Of a DNA stretch of 64,000 bases, positions 1-9,267 are shown one piece after another. Source of the stretch: Brevibacillus antibioticus (GTDB taxonomy: Bacteria; Bacillota; Bacilli; Brevibacillales; Brevibacillaceae); assembly GCF_005217615.1 (NCBI RefSeq), contig NZ_SZNK01000001.1, positions 2,878,501 through 2,942,500 on the forward strand, read 5' to 3'. A model generated the notes under the pieces. That model was not told the DNA's origin, did no database searches, and saw only the letters and a program-made list of their open reading frames with translations. The translations under genes and the position numbers were made by a program. Each line of letters starts with the position of its first letter. Position 1 is the stretch's first letter.

Positions 1-1054
1 GTTCAATGGCATCACGCTGCGTCTGGGCATACGTAATCCCCAGCTCATCCTCGACCGCTCCTAACGCACGGTAAAATTCCGATGTCGGGAACGTACCAAA
101 TTCATCCCGTGCAGCGAAGTGACGCAGTCTTTTGGCTAGACCGAGCTCGGCAAAAAACAGCGAGGGTAAATACACCCGTTCATCTTCCCAAGCAATTTTG
201 CTCGACACAAACAGAGCTTCCACTGCCAGTTGAATATCGTCTCCAGAAAAGACGTGCCCCCCGCACTCTTCGAGAAGGCGCAGCGTTTTTTCACAAAGCT
301 CCTCCACAGGCAAATAAACATGTCCTTCTGAATACGAAGCCTCCTGCAACATAAAGAGAGCTGCCGCCTTCACACGTTCTTCTGAGGAGGCAACGATTCC
401 AGTTGCTCGTGCAATGTCATCTGCCCGCTTAAAGCCGATTCCTACGACATCCTCAATCAACCGGTAAGGCTCTTCCTTCAGTACTGTCATCGTTTCCAGC
501 TTGTAGGTCTGATAAATACGTAGCGCCATGTTCACTCCAATGCCGAAGTCGTACAGGAAAACCATGGCACTTTCCAAGGAACGATGCTCGACTACTGAAT
601 CATAGATCGTTTTGGCACGTTGGTCAGAAATGCCTGGTACCTCAGCCAATCTCTCCGGGAAGTCAGCAATAATCGACAGCGCATCTACCCCTAGCTGCTC
701 GACAATTCGTTTGGCCATCTTCTTTCCGATCCCTTGAAACAAGCCACTGGCTAAGTATCGCTCAACCCCAGCCAATGTCTTCGGTGTTTCACGTTCATAG
801 CGCTTTGCTACGTACTGCTGGCCAAAACGAGGGTGTGTTTTCCATTCACCGTAAAAGGTGTACAGCTCATCTGGATGCGGGCGAGGAAAATTACCGACAA
901 TAATGACCTCCGATTCTTTGATCGATTCGGTAGTCTCTTCTATCTTTAGACGGATAACTCCGTACCAGGTTTCATCCTTGTAAAAAATTTCTTGAGAAAC
1001 AAATCCTCTAATGTAGGTTTCCGCAAACAGCGAGATTGACTGCTGCTCGTCCAT
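1..1054 (-). CDS. recD2: RecD2 ATP-dependent DNA helicase, N-terminal part (cut by window edge)
   Basis: About 351 N-terminal residues of a RecD-like superfamily 1B helicase (YrrC type); the motor domain lies beyond the window. Visible are an N-terminal OB-like region (MDEQQSISLFAETYIRGFV) and several helix-hairpin-helix turns (GIGKKMAKRIV, VPGISDQRAKTI, VVGIGFKRADDIA), the usual RecD2 N-terminal arrangement. The ATG at 1054 is preceded by GGAGGC. RecD2 is a 5'-3' helicase implicated in repair and replication fork stability in bacteria without RecBC. Its position upstream of the iscS-cymR-rarA cluster matches Bacillus. The frame is open to the edge with no disruption. Identification is firm from the HhH pattern and synteny, but the Walker motifs cannot be seen. 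Confidence 0.9.
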   Translation of the reverse strand, partial: MDEQQSISLFAETYIRGFVSQEIFYKDETWYGVIRLKIEETTESIKESEVIIVGNFPRPHPDELYTFYGEWKTHPRFGQQYVAKRYERETPKTLAGVERYLASGLFQGIGKKMAKRIVEQLGVDALSIIADFPERLAEVPGISDQRAKTIYDSVVEHRSLESAMVFLYDFGIGVNMALRIYQTYKLETMTVLKEEPYRLIEDVVGIGFKRADDIARATGIVASSEERVKAAALFMLQEASYSEGHVYLPVEELCEKTLRLLEECGGHVFSGDDIQLAVEALFVSSKIAWEDERVYLPSLFFAELGLAKRLRHFAARDEFGTFPTSEFYRALGAVEDELGITYAQTQRDAIE

Positions 1055-1093
1055 CTAAACGCCTCCTTACATAAAAACCGTTCCAGAAAGGAA

Positions 1094-1120
1094 AAATCCA
1101 CTTCTCTCGAAAGTGGATTT
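1094..1120 (-). terminator. Intrinsic terminator after the chemotaxis receptor gene
   Basis: A perfect 10-bp stem (AAATCCACTT / AAGTGGATTT) with a 7-nt loop lies 15 nt past the stop codon of the receptor gene. On the minus strand it is followed by TTCCTTTCT, a T-rich tail. Confidence 0.75.
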
Positions 1121-1134
1121 CTCATAGGCTCGTC

Positions 1135-2799
1135 TTAAATTGTAAATCGTTTTACTTGTTCTGACAACTGCTCGGCCATTTTCGCAAGCGTTTCGGATGC
1201 TGCCGTCATTTCCTCAGACGTTGCTGACTGTTCTTCAGACGCTGCTGCCACTTCCTGTGTATCTCTGGCCGCTGTGTCCGCAAGCCCAGCAATTTTTTCG
1301 GAGTGACCCACCAATTGGACTGTATCGCGATGAATCGCTTGGGCTGCATCGTTCATACGATGTACTTGTTGGCTGACATCTTGAACAGCCAGCAAGATTT
1401 GCTGGAAGCTGTCTCCTGCCTGGGCCACTCCTTCGCGTCCATCCTGGATCGCGACTGCAGTCGTTCCCATTTCCGATACAGCCGCAAGAATATCTGTATG
1501 GATCGTATGAATCAAGCCTGCGATCTCTTCTGCAGCCTCACCTGATTGCTCAGCCAGCTTGCGTACCTCTTGGGCCACAATCGCAAAGCCGCGTCCCTGT
1601 TCTCCCGCCCGTGCAGCCTCGATGGCGGCATTCAAAGCCAACAGATTCGTCTGGGTGGATATTTGACGAATGATCGTGATGATTCCCATGATTTGCTCGG
1701 ATTGAGATCCAAGCTCGCGGATAACCTGCTCCGTACTACGGGCATGATCCGTGATTTGATCCATTTCTTGTACGAGCTCTTGCAGCTTGCCTTCACCGAC
1801 CTGTGCCAATCGATTCGCGTCTGTCGCATCCGCATTGACTTGAGAAGTCGAAGCCGCAATGAGTTGGATATCTCCGCCGATACGAGACAAAAAGCGTGCT
1901 GTATCCGTCACTGTTTGTTTTTGTTGTTCGGAACCCATAGCGATTTCCGAAGAAGCCATGGAAATCTGTTCGGAAGCACGTGCACTTTCTGTGGCACTCG
2001 CTGTTAATTCTTCCGAAGCTGCCGCGACCTGCTGGGCTACTCGCTGCACCTCGTCGACCATACTGCGAAATACTCCCATCATCTCATTGTACATCGACGA
2101 TAATTCGCCGAGCTCATCTCGGGAACGGACCGTTACTTGCGTGGTCAAATCTCCAGTCTCTGCACACTTCATTGCCGATACTAGCTCTTTTAGCGGTCGT
2201 ACCAGCTTGCTGACAATAAAAATGCCTGTGAAAAGCGCTAAGCAAGCACTCACCAGGTTGAGGAGAAACATCATCGGACGACTACTCTCAATCGTTGTCA
2301 ACAAATCATTCTCGTAGCTGCCAATGGCTAGAATCCACCCGTTCGGCAGCTGCTTATACGCTGCTACTTTGGTCGAGCCTCCAAATTCATATTCGAACCA
2401 GCCGTTTTTTTGAGCGAGCATGACTTGCGTAAATTCTTCATTCGCCAAAGAGGTATTCTCGACTTTCGGGTCTGGATGAAAGATGGCAATTCCACTTGCA
2501 TCCAAGATATAAGCGTAGCCAACCATGCCATTTGGTTTGTAATATTTTTCGGCCACCTCGCGTATTATTTCATTTATTTTCTGTCTGTTTTCCTCACGAA
2601 TCGTTGCATCTTGAGCGTAAACAGCCAACTCACGTGCCTTTATCTCCGTTATGTATTGCAAGTCAGATACAGCCAACTTGTATAGCGCGCTGCGTGCATT
2701 TTCAAATTGAATATAGCCGACGACCATTAATGGAAGCATAGTTAAGATGAGTATCGTAAACACCAGTTTGTAGCGAATAGAGTAGCGTCTGGCCATCAT
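1135..2799 (-). CDS. Methyl-accepting chemotaxis protein with extracellular Cache sensor
   Basis: A 554-residue transmembrane chemoreceptor. TM1 is about residues 10-30, followed by an extracellular single-Cache-like sensor (about 35-172, with the motif [18 protein letters not shown]), TM2 about 176-198, HAMP about 198-250 and a cytoplasmic signalling domain to the end. The hairpin tip ([20 protein letters not shown], about 377-396) is the conserved CheA/CheW contact region. Glutamine/glutamate pairs and the [10 protein letters not shown] segment near the C-terminus are candidate methylation sites. The start is ATG ATG behind AAGGAGAGG. It is a single-gene unit with its own terminator and an inverted repeat upstream. 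The ligand cannot be deduced; Cache domains often bind amino or organic acids. Confidence 0.93.
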   Translation of the reverse strand: MMARRYSIRYKLVFTILILTMLPLMVVGYIQFENARSALYKLAVSDLQYITEIKARELAVYAQDATIREENRQKINEIIREVAEKYYKPNGMVGYAYILDASGIAIFHPDPKVENTSLANEEFTQVMLAQKNGWFEYEFGGSTKVAAYKQLPNGWILAIGSYENDLLTTIESSRPMMFLLNLVSACLALFTGIFIVSKLVRPLKELVSAMKCAETGDLTTQVTVRSRDELGELSSMYNEMMGVFRSMVDEVQRVAQQVAAASEELTASATESARASEQISMASSEIAMGSEQQKQTVTDTARFLSRIGGDIQLIAASTSQVNADATDANRLAQVGEGKLQELVQEMDQITDHARSTEQVIRELGSQSEQIMGIITIIRQISTQTNLLALNAAIEAARAGEQGRGFAIVAQEVRKLAEQSGEAAEEIAGLIHTIHTDILAAVSEMGTTAVAIQDGREGVAQAGDSFQQILLAVQDVSQQVHRMNDAAQAIHRDTVQLVGHSEKIAGLADTAARDTQEVAAASEEQSATSEEMTAASETLAKMAEQLSEQVKRFTI

Positions 2800-2828
2800 G
2801 GAAGTCCTCTCCTTATCAGATGATACGT

Positions 2829-2862
2829 ATTCTATAGTACTTCAGGATTAGTACTATAGAAT
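2829..2862 (-). promoter_or_regulatory. 12-bp perfect inverted repeat upstream of the chemoreceptor gene
   Basis: ATTCTATAGTAC at 2829-2840 is mirrored exactly by GTACTATAGAAT at 2851-2862, with a 10-nt spacer. It lies 30-63 nt upstream of the receptor start. The proximal arm on the minus strand contains TATAGAAT, which could serve as a -10 element, so an operator overlapping a promoter is plausible. No -35 box is convincing. Function is inferred from position only. Confidence 0.45.
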
Positions 2863-2926
2863 CATTCTACCATCGTCTTCCACAATTCACCACAAACTCC
2901 AATAAGAATCCAGTTTTTGCTCCAAT

Positions 2927-2959
2927 AAAAAAACCGCTTGGCATCATCCAAACGGCTTT
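2927..2959 (-). terminator. Intrinsic terminator after the cysteine desulfurase gene
   Basis: On the minus strand AAGCCGTTTGG and CCAAGCGGTTT form a stem with one bulge and one G-U pair around an ATGATG loop, followed by a T7 run. It starts about 9 nt past the stop codon at 2969. Confidence 0.75.
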
Positions 2960-2968
2960 CATCCTTCG

Positions 2969-4114
2969 TTATTCGCGTACCAAGCGCTTTACAATCGCAG
3001 CAACAGCTGTAGCAGCCTGCTTCGCCTCTTCGACCGTATTCGTAATCCCAAAGCTGAAACGAATGGCTGAATGCGCAATTTTCTCGTCCACGTGCATCGC
3101 TATTAGCACGTGTGACAGCTCTAATGATCCGGATGTACAAGCTGAGCCGCTCGCTGCTGCAATCTTGGCGATATCCAGATTCATCAGCATGGTTTCTGTA
3201 TGGGCACCAGGGAAGGACACATTTAAAATATGTGGCAATGCCTGCTCGCTATGTCCATTTAGGCAGAACGTAATTCCTGCTTCTTGCCAGACTGCGATCA
3301 TCTCTGCTTTCATCTGTTCATATTTCTCAACCCGCTCCGCCATTTCCTCGCCAGCGACCTTTGTCGCTTCGGCAAAGCCAACAATCCCGGCCAGGTTTTC
3401 CGTTCCCGCTCTACGCTTGCGTTCTTGTGAACCACCGTGCAATATCGGGGAAAATGGAACCTTACGCGCTAAATACAAAGCGCCGACCCCTTTTGGACCA
3501 TTAATTTTATGGGCAGATACCGAGAGCATATCAACAGGCAGCTTTCGTGCTTGGACAGGTAGTACACCAAAAGCCTGTACGGCATCCGTATGAAAAACAA
3601 TCCCTTTTTCACGCAGGAAGGTACCAATTTCCTCGATTGGCTGGATCGTTCCTACTTCATTGTTCCCATACATAATGGACACCAGTACCGTATCCGGGCG
3701 AACCGCTTGTTTCAGGTCTTCCAAGCGGACCATGCCTGTCTGGTCAACTGGCAAGTACGTCACTTCGAATCCAGCCTGCTCCAAAAATTCACAAGCATGC
3801 AAGACTGCATGGTGCTCGATTTGCGAAGTAATGACATGACGACCATGTTCGCGCTGTGCCATTGCAGCGCCAATGATTGCCATATTGTCCGCTTCTGTCC
3901 CGCCACTCGTAAAGATGAGCGATTGTGGATCAGCATCCATAAAGTCGGCAATCGTGTCTCTCGCATGCTCCAACGCTTTTCGCGCTTCGCGACCTGCACC
4001 ATGAACACTGGATGGATTCCCGAATACTTGAGTCAAATAGGGAGTCATTGCAGCAACTACACGCGGATGTACAGGCGTAGTAGCTGCATGGTCAAAATAC
4101 ATTAGATCTGACAC
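2969..4114 (-). CDS. iscS: Cysteine desulfurase, IscS/NifS family (YrvO type)
   Basis: A PLP-dependent class V aminotransferase-fold enzyme that removes sulfur from cysteine as a persulfide for tRNA thiolation or Fe-S assembly. Visible are YFDHAATTP at the N-terminus, the PLP-contacting QIEHHAVLHAC segment, the PLP lysine in SVSAHKINGPKG and the persulfide cysteine in ASGSACTSG. Length (about 381 aa) is normal. Three in-frame starts compete: GTG 4123, GTG 4114 and ATG 4102. GTG 4114 is chosen because AGAAGGTG lies 6 nt before it. The gene follows cymR, as in Bacillus yrzC-yrvO, but about 210 bp with a repeat element separates them. In B. subtilis YrvO serves tRNA thiolation with MnmA; mnmA is not in this window. 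Confidence 0.93.
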   Translation of the reverse strand: MSDLMYFDHAATTPVHPRVVAAMTPYLTQVFGNPSSVHGAGREARKALEHARDTIADFMDADPQSLIFTSGGTEADNMAIIGAAMAQREHGRHVITSQIEHHAVLHACEFLEQAGFEVTYLPVDQTGMVRLEDLKQAVRPDTVLVSIMYGNNEVGTIQPIEEIGTFLREKGIVFHTDAVQAFGVLPVQARKLPVDMLSVSAHKINGPKGVGALYLARKVPFSPILHGGSQERKRRAGTENLAGIVGFAEATKVAGEEMAERVEKYEQMKAEMIAVWQEAGITFCLNGHSEQALPHILNVSFPGAHTETMLMNLDIAKIAAASGSACTSGSLELSHVLIAMHVDEKIAHSAIRFSFGITNTVEEAKQAATAVAAIVKRLVRE

Positions 4115-4145
4115 TGCTGTCACCTTCTACCAACTTATAGTACGT

Positions 4146-4311
4146 GTTCAAAAAGTCGGCTTTTTAGCACCGAGAAGATGGCGAGAACCGAACGAAGGAG
4201 GAGCGGAGTGTAGGTAATCTACATGAGCACCGGACTTCGGAGGTGAACGCCATATTCGATGTCGAATTAGCTTTCTGAGCTACTTCGTGATCAAAAGACG
4301 ACTTTTTAAAC
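4146..4311. repeat. 166-bp MITE-like element with terminal inverted repeats (family 1, full copy)
   Basis: The ends GTTCAAAAAGTCG (4146-4158) and CGACTTTTTAAAC (4299-4311) are imperfect inverted repeats differing at one of 13 positions. The interior has no ORF with a ribosome binding site and holds GGAGGAGCGGAG and GAGCTACTTCGTGAT segments. Its 5' part (AGCACCGAGAA..GGCGAGAAC) recurs in the shorter element at 58379-58437. It lies between cymR and iscS, directly after the cymR stop, and read on the minus strand its ends could form a long A/T-rich terminator-like stem. Confidence 0.7.
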
Positions 4312-4324
4312 AACCTCTTACATT

Positions 4325-4744
4325 CTAGATATAAAACATATAATTATCGGCAGGACTATCGTCTTCAAAGCTGATCAAGTCCTGTAGGGAAGTCGAATCA
4401 AGAACAGCAGAAATACTATCCCGAATGCGCAACCATAAAAAACGCTTAGCCGGATCTTCTTCCTCTGCAAATTCCACAGGGCTGATCGGTCCTTCCAGCA
4501 CGCGTATCACATCACCAGCAGAAATCTCATCCGGCTGCTTTGCCAGAACGTAACCGCCATATGCGCCACGAATACTTTTTACCAAACCCGCGTTACGCAG
4601 AGGTGCAATCAATTGCTCCAAATAATGCTCGGACAAATCGTGTTTTTGGGCGATGCTCCGCAGGGATGTTGGCCCTTCTCCGCAACGGTTGGCCAATTCC
4701 ATCATGATCGTCAGCCCGTAACGTCCTTTCGTTGAAATCTTCAC
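4325..4744 (-). CDS. cymR: Rrf2-family transcriptional regulator, CymR type
   Basis: A 139-residue winged-helix regulator starting KISTKGRYGLTIMMELA, the conserved Rrf2 N-terminus. The wing carries RGAYGGYVLA. It has only one cysteine (near residue 22) and lacks the three clustered cysteines that bind Fe-S in IscR or NsrR, so it is CymR-like: in Bacillus CymR works with CysK to repress cysteine uptake and biosynthesis genes. The start is GTG 4744 with GAGGAG 10 nt upstream; an open frame continues upstream but has no family similarity. The neighbours iscS and rarA match the Bacillus yrvO-cymR-yrvN order. The C-terminus (SPADNYMFYI) is typical of the family. Confidence 0.92.
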   Translation of the reverse strand: MKISTKGRYGLTIMMELANRCGEGPTSLRSIAQKHDLSEHYLEQLIAPLRNAGLVKSIRGAYGGYVLAKQPDEISAGDVIRVLEGPISPVEFAEEEDPAKRFLWLRIRDSISAVLDSTSLQDLISFEDDSPADNYMFYI

Positions 4745-4841
4745 GTTAACAACTCTCCTCTTTGTATCGGTAATACGCGCCCGCCCCCTACATGTCTTCT
4801 GTATCGCGGGACACACTAACATCTTAGGGGGTGATATGCAG

Positions 4842-5015
4842 ATGACAACGAACAAACGCTCGGAACGAGGTCCCAACCACCCGTCCGACACCTTGTACGA
4901 ACAACCCGCAGGCACGATTGCTCACAAAGCCCGTTACGGTGCGAGTGAGCAGAGCAAACAGCCGAATGCAAACGGTGATTTGCCCAATAAACCAGGCGGA
5001 AATATCCGCACTTAA
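4842..5015 (+). CDS. Small hydrophilic protein, 57 aa, unknown function
   Basis: A 57-codon gene on the strand opposite its neighbours. AGGGGGTG lies 8 nt before ATG 4842; an ATG at 4836 is too close to that site. A good terminator follows the stop. The product is very polar, has no cysteine or membrane segment, and is rich in Asn, Gly, Pro and Lys. It resembles small spore or stress proteins of Bacillales in composition only. Its N-terminal KRSERGPNHPSDTLYEQ resembles KSERRNNHPAGKPSSLEQ in the 50-aa protein at 48216, so the two may be paralogs. I recognise no named family. Reality of the gene is well supported by the start and stop signals. Confidence 0.75.
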   Translation: MTTNKRSERGPNHPSDTLYEQPAGTIAHKARYGASEQSKQPNANGDLPNKPGGNIRT

Positions 5016-5023
5016 CATGTTAG

Positions 5024-5049
5024 CTCCCCCACTATTCGGGGGAGTTTTT
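5024..5049 (+). terminator. Intrinsic terminator of the 57-aa gene
   Basis: CTCCCCC / GGGGGAG stem with a short loop followed by TTTTT, 8 nt after the TAA. It overlaps the last codons of convergent rarA. Confidence 0.85.
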
Positions 5050-6390
5050 CCTTGGCAATCCACGTCCATCCATCTTCTGTCTTTCTTCCTGGAAGCGGCG
5101 AATGTGGCGCTCATAGCCGTGGTCCTTTGGCTGGTAGAACGAGTAATTTACACCGTCAGGCAGATACTGTTGAGGGACATACCCATATGGATAGTTATGC
5201 GGATACAGATATCCCTGACCGTGTCCCAGCTTCGCAGCTCCCTTGTAAGCAGAATCTCGCAGGTGAATCGGTACTTGCTTATGACCATCCGTTCGGATAC
5301 GATCCAACGCAGAATTAATTCCGTTGTAAGCGGCATTGCTTTTAGGGGCGGTTGCCAGGTACGTCGTCGCTTGTGCTAAAGGGATACGCCCTTCAGGCAT
5401 CCCCACCAATTCTACCGCCTGAAAGCAGGACATCGCAACTGTGATCGCTTGCGGGTCAGCATTTCCGATGTCCTCTGAAGCCGAGATAACCAAACGGCGG
5501 GAAATGAACCGCGGATCTTCTCCGGCATCGATCATTCTCGCCAACCAGTAAAGAGCTGCGTCCGGATCAGAGCCACGAATGGATTTAATAAAAGCGGAGA
5601 TCGTGTCGTAATGGTTGTCCCCACTCTTATCATAGCGTACAGCCCTGCGCTGAATAGATTCTACAGCGACGTCCAATGTCACCGTAATTCGTCCATCCAC
5701 TCCTGGTTGCGTCGTTGTCACTGCCAGTTCCAATGCGTTTAGCAAACGTCTGGCATCCCCTTCTGCGTATTGAATCAAATGCTCTGCCGCTTCCGGTTCT
5801 ACGCTGACAAATAGCTCCGCCAATCCGTTTTCTTCATCAGTAAGTGCTCGATCCATGACCTGCTTCAATTCCTCATGAGAAAGCGATTGAAGGGAAAAAA
5901 CTTGTGAACGCGACAAAAGCGCCGGATTCACCTCGAAAAAAGGATTCTCCGTCGTAGCGCCGATCAAAATAATCGTGCCTTCCTCCACATAAGGAAGAAG
6001 GGCATCCTGTTGCGATTTATTGAAGCGATGAATCTCATCTACGAACAACGTTGTCCGCTGACTGTCCATGACGAGCCGTTCCTTTGCCGCATCTACCACT
6101 TTGCGGATGTCAGCGACACCGGCCGTAACGGCATTTAACTCGGAGAAATGCGTACGTGTGGTTCGGGCAATGACTTTTGCCAGTGTTGTTTTCCCGGTAC
6201 CTGGAGGTCCGTAAAAAATGACAGAGGACACTTGATCTGCTTCAATCGCGCGTCGAAGCAGCTTTCCAGGAGCCAATATATGCGATTGCCCGATTACATC
6301 CTGAATCGTTTGCGGCCGCATCCGTGCAGCCAATGGCTTCTGTTTGCCGCCACCCTGCTGGTCATAGGCAAACGTGAATAAATCATCCAT
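5032..6390 (-). CDS. rarA: Replication-associated recombination protein RarA (MgsA family AAA+ ATPase)
   Basis: A 452-residue AAA+ protein of the RarA/MgsA/WRNIP1 family acting at stalled replication forks. Walker A is GPPGTGKTT (61-69), Walker [10 protein letters not shown] (115-123), followed by the sensor 1 region [20 protein letters not shown]. The C-terminal tetramerisation domain has the family signature [18 protein letters not shown] and ends with [15 protein letters not shown], typical of YrvN. The start is ATG 6390, with AAAGGAT overlapping the tcdA stop 6 nt upstream, so it is probably cotranscribed with tcdA. The short C-terminal extension after [12 protein letters not shown] is common in Firmicutes. 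Confidence 0.95.
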   Translation of the reverse strand: MDDLFTFAYDQQGGGKQKPLAARMRPQTIQDVIGQSHILAPGKLLRRAIEADQVSSVIFYGPPGTGKTTLAKVIARTTRTHFSELNAVTAGVADIRKVVDAAKERLVMDSQRTTLFVDEIHRFNKSQQDALLPYVEEGTIILIGATTENPFFEVNPALLSRSQVFSLQSLSHEELKQVMDRALTDEENGLAELFVSVEPEAAEHLIQYAEGDARRLLNALELAVTTTQPGVDGRITVTLDVAVESIQRRAVRYDKSGDNHYDTISAFIKSIRGSDPDAALYWLARMIDAGEDPRFISRRLVISASEDIGNADPQAITVAMSCFQAVELVGMPEGRIPLAQATTYLATAPKSNAAYNGINSALDRIRTDGHKQVPIHLRDSAYKGAAKLGHGQGYLYPHNYPYGYVPQQYLPDGVNYSFYQPKDHGYERHIRRFQEERQKMDGRGLPRKNSPE

Positions 6391-6396
6391 GTTCCA

Positions 6397-7152
6397 CTAT
6401 CCTTTTACAGGCTGCCACTCCAAAATATCTCTTGCCACTACACTGGCCAAAATTAAACCAGCTACAGAAGGCACGAAAGCATTGCTTGCTGGAGGCATCC
6501 GCACTTTACTAATCGGTGAATCCGGGTTGGAAACGATCTGTTCACGTACATCTACACGTACGGTGACGGGAATCTCGCGGGAATATACCACTTTTACCCC
6601 TTTATAGATACCGCTTTTCCGCAGCTCACGACGAATGACCTTTGCAATCGGATCATAACTCGTTTGGGAAATATCGGCAACCTCAAAACGGGTCGGGTCC
6701 ATTTTATTAGCCGCACCCATGCTAGAAATAATAGGGATATTACGACGCTTCGCTTCCTTAATTACATGGAGCTTCGCGGACATAGTATCCATAGCGTCCA
6801 CGATGTAATCTAGTTCATGCTCAAACAGCGCATCCGCTGTTTCTTCATTGTAGAACATATTAAGAGTTACGACCTCGCACTCTGGATTGATCGTCGCAAT
6901 ACGCTCCTTCATGAGCTCAGCCTTTTTTTGACCGACTGTGTTCAGCGTCGCATGAATTTGGCGGTTGATGTTCGTAATGTCTACTACATCCTTATCTACC
7001 AAAATGAGCTTGCCTACACCTGTACGCGCGAGTGCTTCCACCGTAAAGGAACCGACTCCACCAATTCCCAATACAGCAACGCGGCTATTTTTCATTTTTT
7101 CCAAACCTTCGGGACCAAAGGCCAATTCACAACGAGAAAATTGATGAAGCAT
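6397..7152 (-). CDS. tcdA: tRNA threonylcarbamoyladenosine dehydratase TcdA (E1-like, YrvM)
   Basis: A 251-residue E1/ThiF-fold adenylating enzyme that converts t6A37 of tRNA to its cyclic form. The nucleotide-binding loop is VLGIGGVGSFTVEALART, followed by LILVDKDVVDITNINRQ, the usual acidic ATP/Mg site. The later DAMDTMSAKLHVI segment and the SSMGAANKMDPTRFEV motif fit TcdA/CsdL. ATG 7152 is chosen because AAAGGTG sits 8 nt upstream; a TTG at 7176 precedes the Shine-Dalgarno site. The 6S RNA gene lies just upstream, the same aspS-bsrA-yrvM arrangement as B. subtilis. Confidence 0.93.
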   Translation of the reverse strand: MLHQFSRCELAFGPEGLEKMKNSRVAVLGIGGVGSFTVEALARTGVGKLILVDKDVVDITNINRQIHATLNTVGQKKAELMKERIATINPECEVVTLNMFYNEETADALFEHELDYIVDAMDTMSAKLHVIKEAKRRNIPIISSMGAANKMDPTRFEVADISQTSYDPIAKVIRRELRKSGIYKGVKVVYSREIPVTVRVDVREQIVSNPDSPISKVRMPPASNAFVPSVAGLILASVVARDILEWQPVKG

Positions 7153-7215
7153 ATTCGTGTCACCTTTCATTCGCAAGCGGGATTATAGTCAATCGGAAAA
7201 GTAGGATTGAAGGAG

Positions 7216-7401
7216 AAAAAAGGAGCCCCATTATGCCGTGTTACTCCTTAGTTTTGAACCTGCTCATCGCAGGTGGGTGTCTTGCCGAACTGTTACAGAC
7301 GTCCACTCTAAGGAGGCATGCCTTTACAATCACGGACGAAAAACTCCCTAAACAAACTTTGTGGCTCAAAACTATCGGATGTCACGGGCATAGCAGGGCT
7401 T
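7216..7401 (-). ncRNA. ssrS: 6S RNA (bsrA/ssrS type)
   Basis: A gene-free stretch between aspS and tcdA, where B. subtilis carries 6S-1 RNA. Read on the minus strand, the 5' end (AGCCCTGCTATGCCCGTG) pairs with the 3' end (CACGGCATAATGGGGCT) to give the long closing stem of 6S RNA, with a largely unpaired centre about 185 nt overall. A T-rich run (TTTTTTCTCC) follows the 3' end. 6S RNA mimics an open promoter and sequesters sigma-A RNA polymerase in stationary phase. Ends are estimated to within about 10 nt. Call rests on synteny and the visible stem, not on a covariance-model score. Confidence 0.88.
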
Positions 7402-7406
7402 TCATC

Positions 7407-7434
7407 ATAGTATTACCAATGTATCAAAGAGCAA
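7407..7434 (-). promoter_or_regulatory. Probable sigma-A promoter of 6S RNA
   Basis: TTGCTC (7429-7434), 16-nt spacer, TACTAT (7407-7412). This would start transcription near 7400, where the closing stem of 6S RNA begins. An overlapping TATGAT is an alternative -10. Confidence 0.5.
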
Positions 7435-7452
7435 TGCAGTTGCGCAAGTCGA

Positions 7453-9243
7453 TTACGCTTCTACCTTTTCTTCTTCTGTGACAATTGTTGCAATGGACAG
7501 CTCTTTCAATTGTTTTCCGTCCACTACATCTGGAGCATTTACCATCAGGTCGCTCGCACTTGCTGTTTTCGGGAATGCGATGACTTCGCGCAGGTTGGTG
7601 CGGCCAGCCAAGAGCATGATCAGGCGGTCCAAGCCAAGTGCGATTCCACCATGTGGAGGTGTACCGTACTCGAATGCATCCATGAGGAAGCCGAATTGTT
7701 TACGCGCCTCTTCTGGTGAGAAGCCAAGTGCGGTAAACATTTTTTCTTGCACGTCGCGCTTGTAGATCCGCATGGAACCTCCGCCGAGCTCGTATCCGTT
7801 GAGAACCATGTCATACGCTTGTGCGCGCATTTGACCTGGATCGGTGTCGAACAGGTGCAGGTCTTCGTCTTTTGGACGCGTGAACGGATGGTGCAGGGCA
7901 ACGTAGCGTTTTGCATCCTCATCCCACTCAACCAGCGGGAAGTCTACTACCCACAGGAATGCGAACTTGCTTTGGTCAATCAGACCGAGTTCAGCACCCA
8001 GCTTGGAGCGAAGGGCACCCAGTGCATCAGCTACTACTTTTGGTTTGTCAGCAACGAACAAGAGCAAGTCGCCTTCTTCTACTGCCAAGCGTGCTTTCAT
8101 CTCGTTGATTTCTTCTTCTTTAAAGAACTTCGCAATTGGCCCTTTGATTTCGCCGTCTTTGAAGCCGATCCAAGCCAAGCCTTTCGCGCCATAACGGGAA
8201 GCGAATTTGCCCAGATCGTCTGCTTCTTTACGGGAGTAGTGTCCGCAACCTTTTGCGTTGATCGCCTTTACTTGTCCGCCGCCAGCTACTGCTGCTGCAA
8301 ACACCTTGAAGTCGCTTGTCGCAACCAGATCAGATACGTCTGTCAGCTCCATGCCGAAACGTACGTCTGGTTTATCAGAACCGTAACGCGCCATTGCATC
8401 CGCATACGTGAGACGAGGGAATGGAGTCGGTACGTCTACGCCAACTGTTTGCTTGAATACGTGAGCAACCATCTTTTCCATCATTGGCAAGATTTCTTCC
8501 ATAGACAGGAAAGAGGTCTCAATGTCCACTTGAGTAAATTCAGGCTGACGGTCAGCACGCAGGTCTTCGTCACGGAAGCAACGAGCAATTTGGTAGTAGC
8601 GCTCCAAACCGGATACCATCAAAAGCTGTTTGAACAACTGTGGCGATTGCGGCAGTGCGTAGAACTCGCCTGGATGTACACGGGAAGGCACGAGGTAGTC
8701 ACGTGCGCCCTCAGGCGTGCTCTTCTGGAGAATTGGTGTTTCGATTTCCAGGAAGTTGTTCTCATCCAGGTAGTCACGGAAAGCTTTTGCTGCTTTGCTA
8801 CGCAAAAGCAGGGAGCGCTGCATTTCTGGACGGCGCAAGTCCAGGTAGCGGTATTTCAAACGAACTTGTTCATCTACATCGATCTCGTCTTCAATCAGGA
8901 ACGGAGGCGTTTTTGCATCGTTCAAGATTTCGATTTCAGAGATGTGCACTTCTACTTCGCCGGTTTTCAGTTTCGGATTGACTGCTTCTGGTGCACGGTT
9001 TACAACTTTCCCTTTTACAACCAGTACGTATTCGCTGCGAACCTTGTCAGCCGCTTCCCAAGCTTCTTTGTTGTACTCTGGGTTGAATACGATTTGGACG
9101 ATGCCAGTGCGGTCACGGAAGTCGATGAAGATGACGCCTCCGAGGTCGCGACGCTTTTGTACCCAGCCGTTCAGTACGACTTCTTGCCCAACGTGTGCTG
9201 TTGTTACTTCTCCACCATGTACGGTGCGATATTGCCAAGACAT
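7453..9243 (-). CDS. aspS: Aspartyl-tRNA synthetase
   Basis: A 596-residue class IIb synthetase. The N-terminal OB anticodon-binding domain contains [22 protein letters not shown]. The catalytic core has the motif 2 region [20 protein letters not shown] and motif 3 [15 protein letters not shown] near the end. The bacterial GAD insertion domain lies between them. ATG 9243 is selected because TTGGGGGAA is 8 nt upstream; ATG 9249 and TTG 9258 lie too near that site. It is the second gene of the T-box controlled hisS-aspS operon, 24 nt after hisS. The 6S RNA gene follows on the same strand. Confidence 0.97.
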   Translation of the reverse strand: MSWQYRTVHGGEVTTAHVGQEVVLNGWVQKRRDLGGVIFIDFRDRTGIVQIVFNPEYNKEAWEAADKVRSEYVLVVKGKVVNRAPEAVNPKLKTGEVEVHISEIEILNDAKTPPFLIEDEIDVDEQVRLKYRYLDLRRPEMQRSLLLRSKAAKAFRDYLDENNFLEIETPILQKSTPEGARDYLVPSRVHPGEFYALPQSPQLFKQLLMVSGLERYYQIARCFRDEDLRADRQPEFTQVDIETSFLSMEEILPMMEKMVAHVFKQTVGVDVPTPFPRLTYADAMARYGSDKPDVRFGMELTDVSDLVATSDFKVFAAAVAGGGQVKAINAKGCGHYSRKEADDLGKFASRYGAKGLAWIGFKDGEIKGPIAKFFKEEEINEMKARLAVEEGDLLLFVADKPKVVADALGALRSKLGAELGLIDQSKFAFLWVVDFPLVEWDEDAKRYVALHHPFTRPKDEDLHLFDTDPGQMRAQAYDMVLNGYELGGGSMRIYKRDVQEKMFTALGFSPEEARKQFGFLMDAFEYGTPPHGGIALGLDRLIMLLAGRTNLREVIAFPKTASASDLMVNAPDVVDGKQLKELSIATIVTEEEKVEA

Positions 9244-9267
9244 GATCATTTCCCCCAACCATTTGTT

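Noticed and set aside
4815-4830. Forespore-sigma promoter (TGTATC ... CATCTTA) for the 57-aa gene
   Set aside because: The spacing is about 14 nt and the -10 abuts the ribosome binding site, leaving no room for a normal leader.
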